Shown here piece by piece: positions 6,967 to 7,027 of a stretch of 7,027 bases of DNA. Positions within the stretch are counted from its first letter, which is position 1. Every line of letters begins with the position of its first letter. Origin of the DNA: Pseudomonadota bacterium (GTDB taxonomy: Bacteria; Desulfobacterota; BSN033; G020346125); assembly GCA_030673585.1 (NCBI GenBank), contig DAOVIU010000054.1, positions 1 to 7,027 on the forward strand, given 5' to 3'. Below the pieces are notes generated by a model. The model made no database searches. It saw nothing but the letters and a program-made list of their open reading frames with translations, and was not told the DNA's origin. Position numbers and translations under genes: made by a program.

Positions 6967-6994
6967 TTGACACACGCATTATATGACCTAGAAT
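6967..6994 (+). promoter_or_regulatory. Near-consensus sigma70-type promoter reading rightwards out of the window
   Basis: TTGACA (6967-6972, six of six) is 16 bases from TAGAAT (6989-6994, five of six). Transcription would start near 7001 and leave the window, so the driven gene is not seen. GGAGG at 6996-7000 lies at the expected start point and cannot serve as a normal ribosome site. The element interleaves with the leftward promoter described separately. Confidence 0.45.
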
Positions 6995-7006
6995 CGGAGG
7001 TGTTAA
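6978..7006 (-). promoter_or_regulatory. Near-consensus sigma70-type promoter reading leftwards toward the GRE operon
   Basis: On the minus strand TTAACA (7006-7001, five of six) is 17 bases from TATAAT (6983-6978, six of six). The start would fall near 6971. If it drives the GRE operon, the transcript would have a leader of roughly 590 bases, long enough for a structured RNA, a short gene or further regulation. No known riboswitch was recognised in it. Confidence 0.45.
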
Positions 7007-7027
7007 TAAAGCCTAACCATCCGTAAG

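Larger units (their letters stand above)
6379..7027. other. Gene-poor region upstream of the GRE operon (649 bp)
   Basis: No convincing gene is visible. Open frames of about 90 codons exist on both strands (plus 6481-6759, minus 6425-6700), but they are compositionally unlike proteins (runs of Ser/Arg), lack ribosome sites and match nothing I know. A 50-codon plus-strand frame, TTG 6834 to TGA 6986, follows AAGGAAGGAG (6821-6830) but is also unrecognised. The stretch is AT-richer to the right. It holds the regulatory candidates listed separately, plus an isolated minus-strand TATAAT (6730-6725) with only a poor -35 (TTGTAT, 18 bp away). No tRNA, CRISPR array or insertion-sequence end was seen. 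A minus-strand frame open from about 7025 to the stop at 6948 could be the tail of a gene beyond the window, but nothing supports it. Confidence 0.6.

Overview
The window looks like chromosomal DNA from a strictly anaerobic bacterium. The largest locus encodes a glycyl radical enzyme (GRE) and its radical-SAM activase, both oxygen-sensitive. Shine-Dalgarno sites are clear (AAAGGAGGTG at 468-477; AAAGGAGGAG just before the 3816 start on the minus strand), and near-consensus sigma70-type promoters lie at the right end. Nothing fixes the lineage. The gene style would fit Desulfobacterota or a similar anaerobic group, but that is inference.

Layout. Positions 1-2375 carry three plus-strand genes: the 3' end of an endonuclease/exonuclease/phosphatase (EEP) family protein, a 259-residue multi-pass membrane protein of unrecognised family with an internal duplication, and a 356-residue calcineurin-like metallophosphoesterase. 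They run tail to tail into a three-gene minus-strand operon (6378 to 2368): an 848-residue GRE, a 162-residue SCP2 (sterol-carrier-like) protein, and a GRE-activating enzyme with two ferredoxin-type clusters. The operon is very tight: 15 bp between the first two genes and 0 bp between the last two, with the final stop overlapping the end of the opposing gene by 8 bp. The last 649 bases (6379-7027) have no convincing gene. They hold a possible proximal promoter for the GRE, an 18-bp perfect dyad, and a pair of overlapping divergent promoters.

How the genes work together. The activase should use S-adenosylmethionine to place a radical on Gly810 of the GRE. That radical passes to Cys470, which starts substrate chemistry. 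By my from-memory alignment, residues that bind diols in glycerol and propanediol dehydratases are replaced. An SCP2-like protein, from a fold that binds hydrophobic ligands, sits between enzyme and activase. The combination suggests a GRE acting on a hydrophobic or acyl/lipid-like substrate. This is the most interesting part of the window, and the reaction cannot be read from sequence alone.
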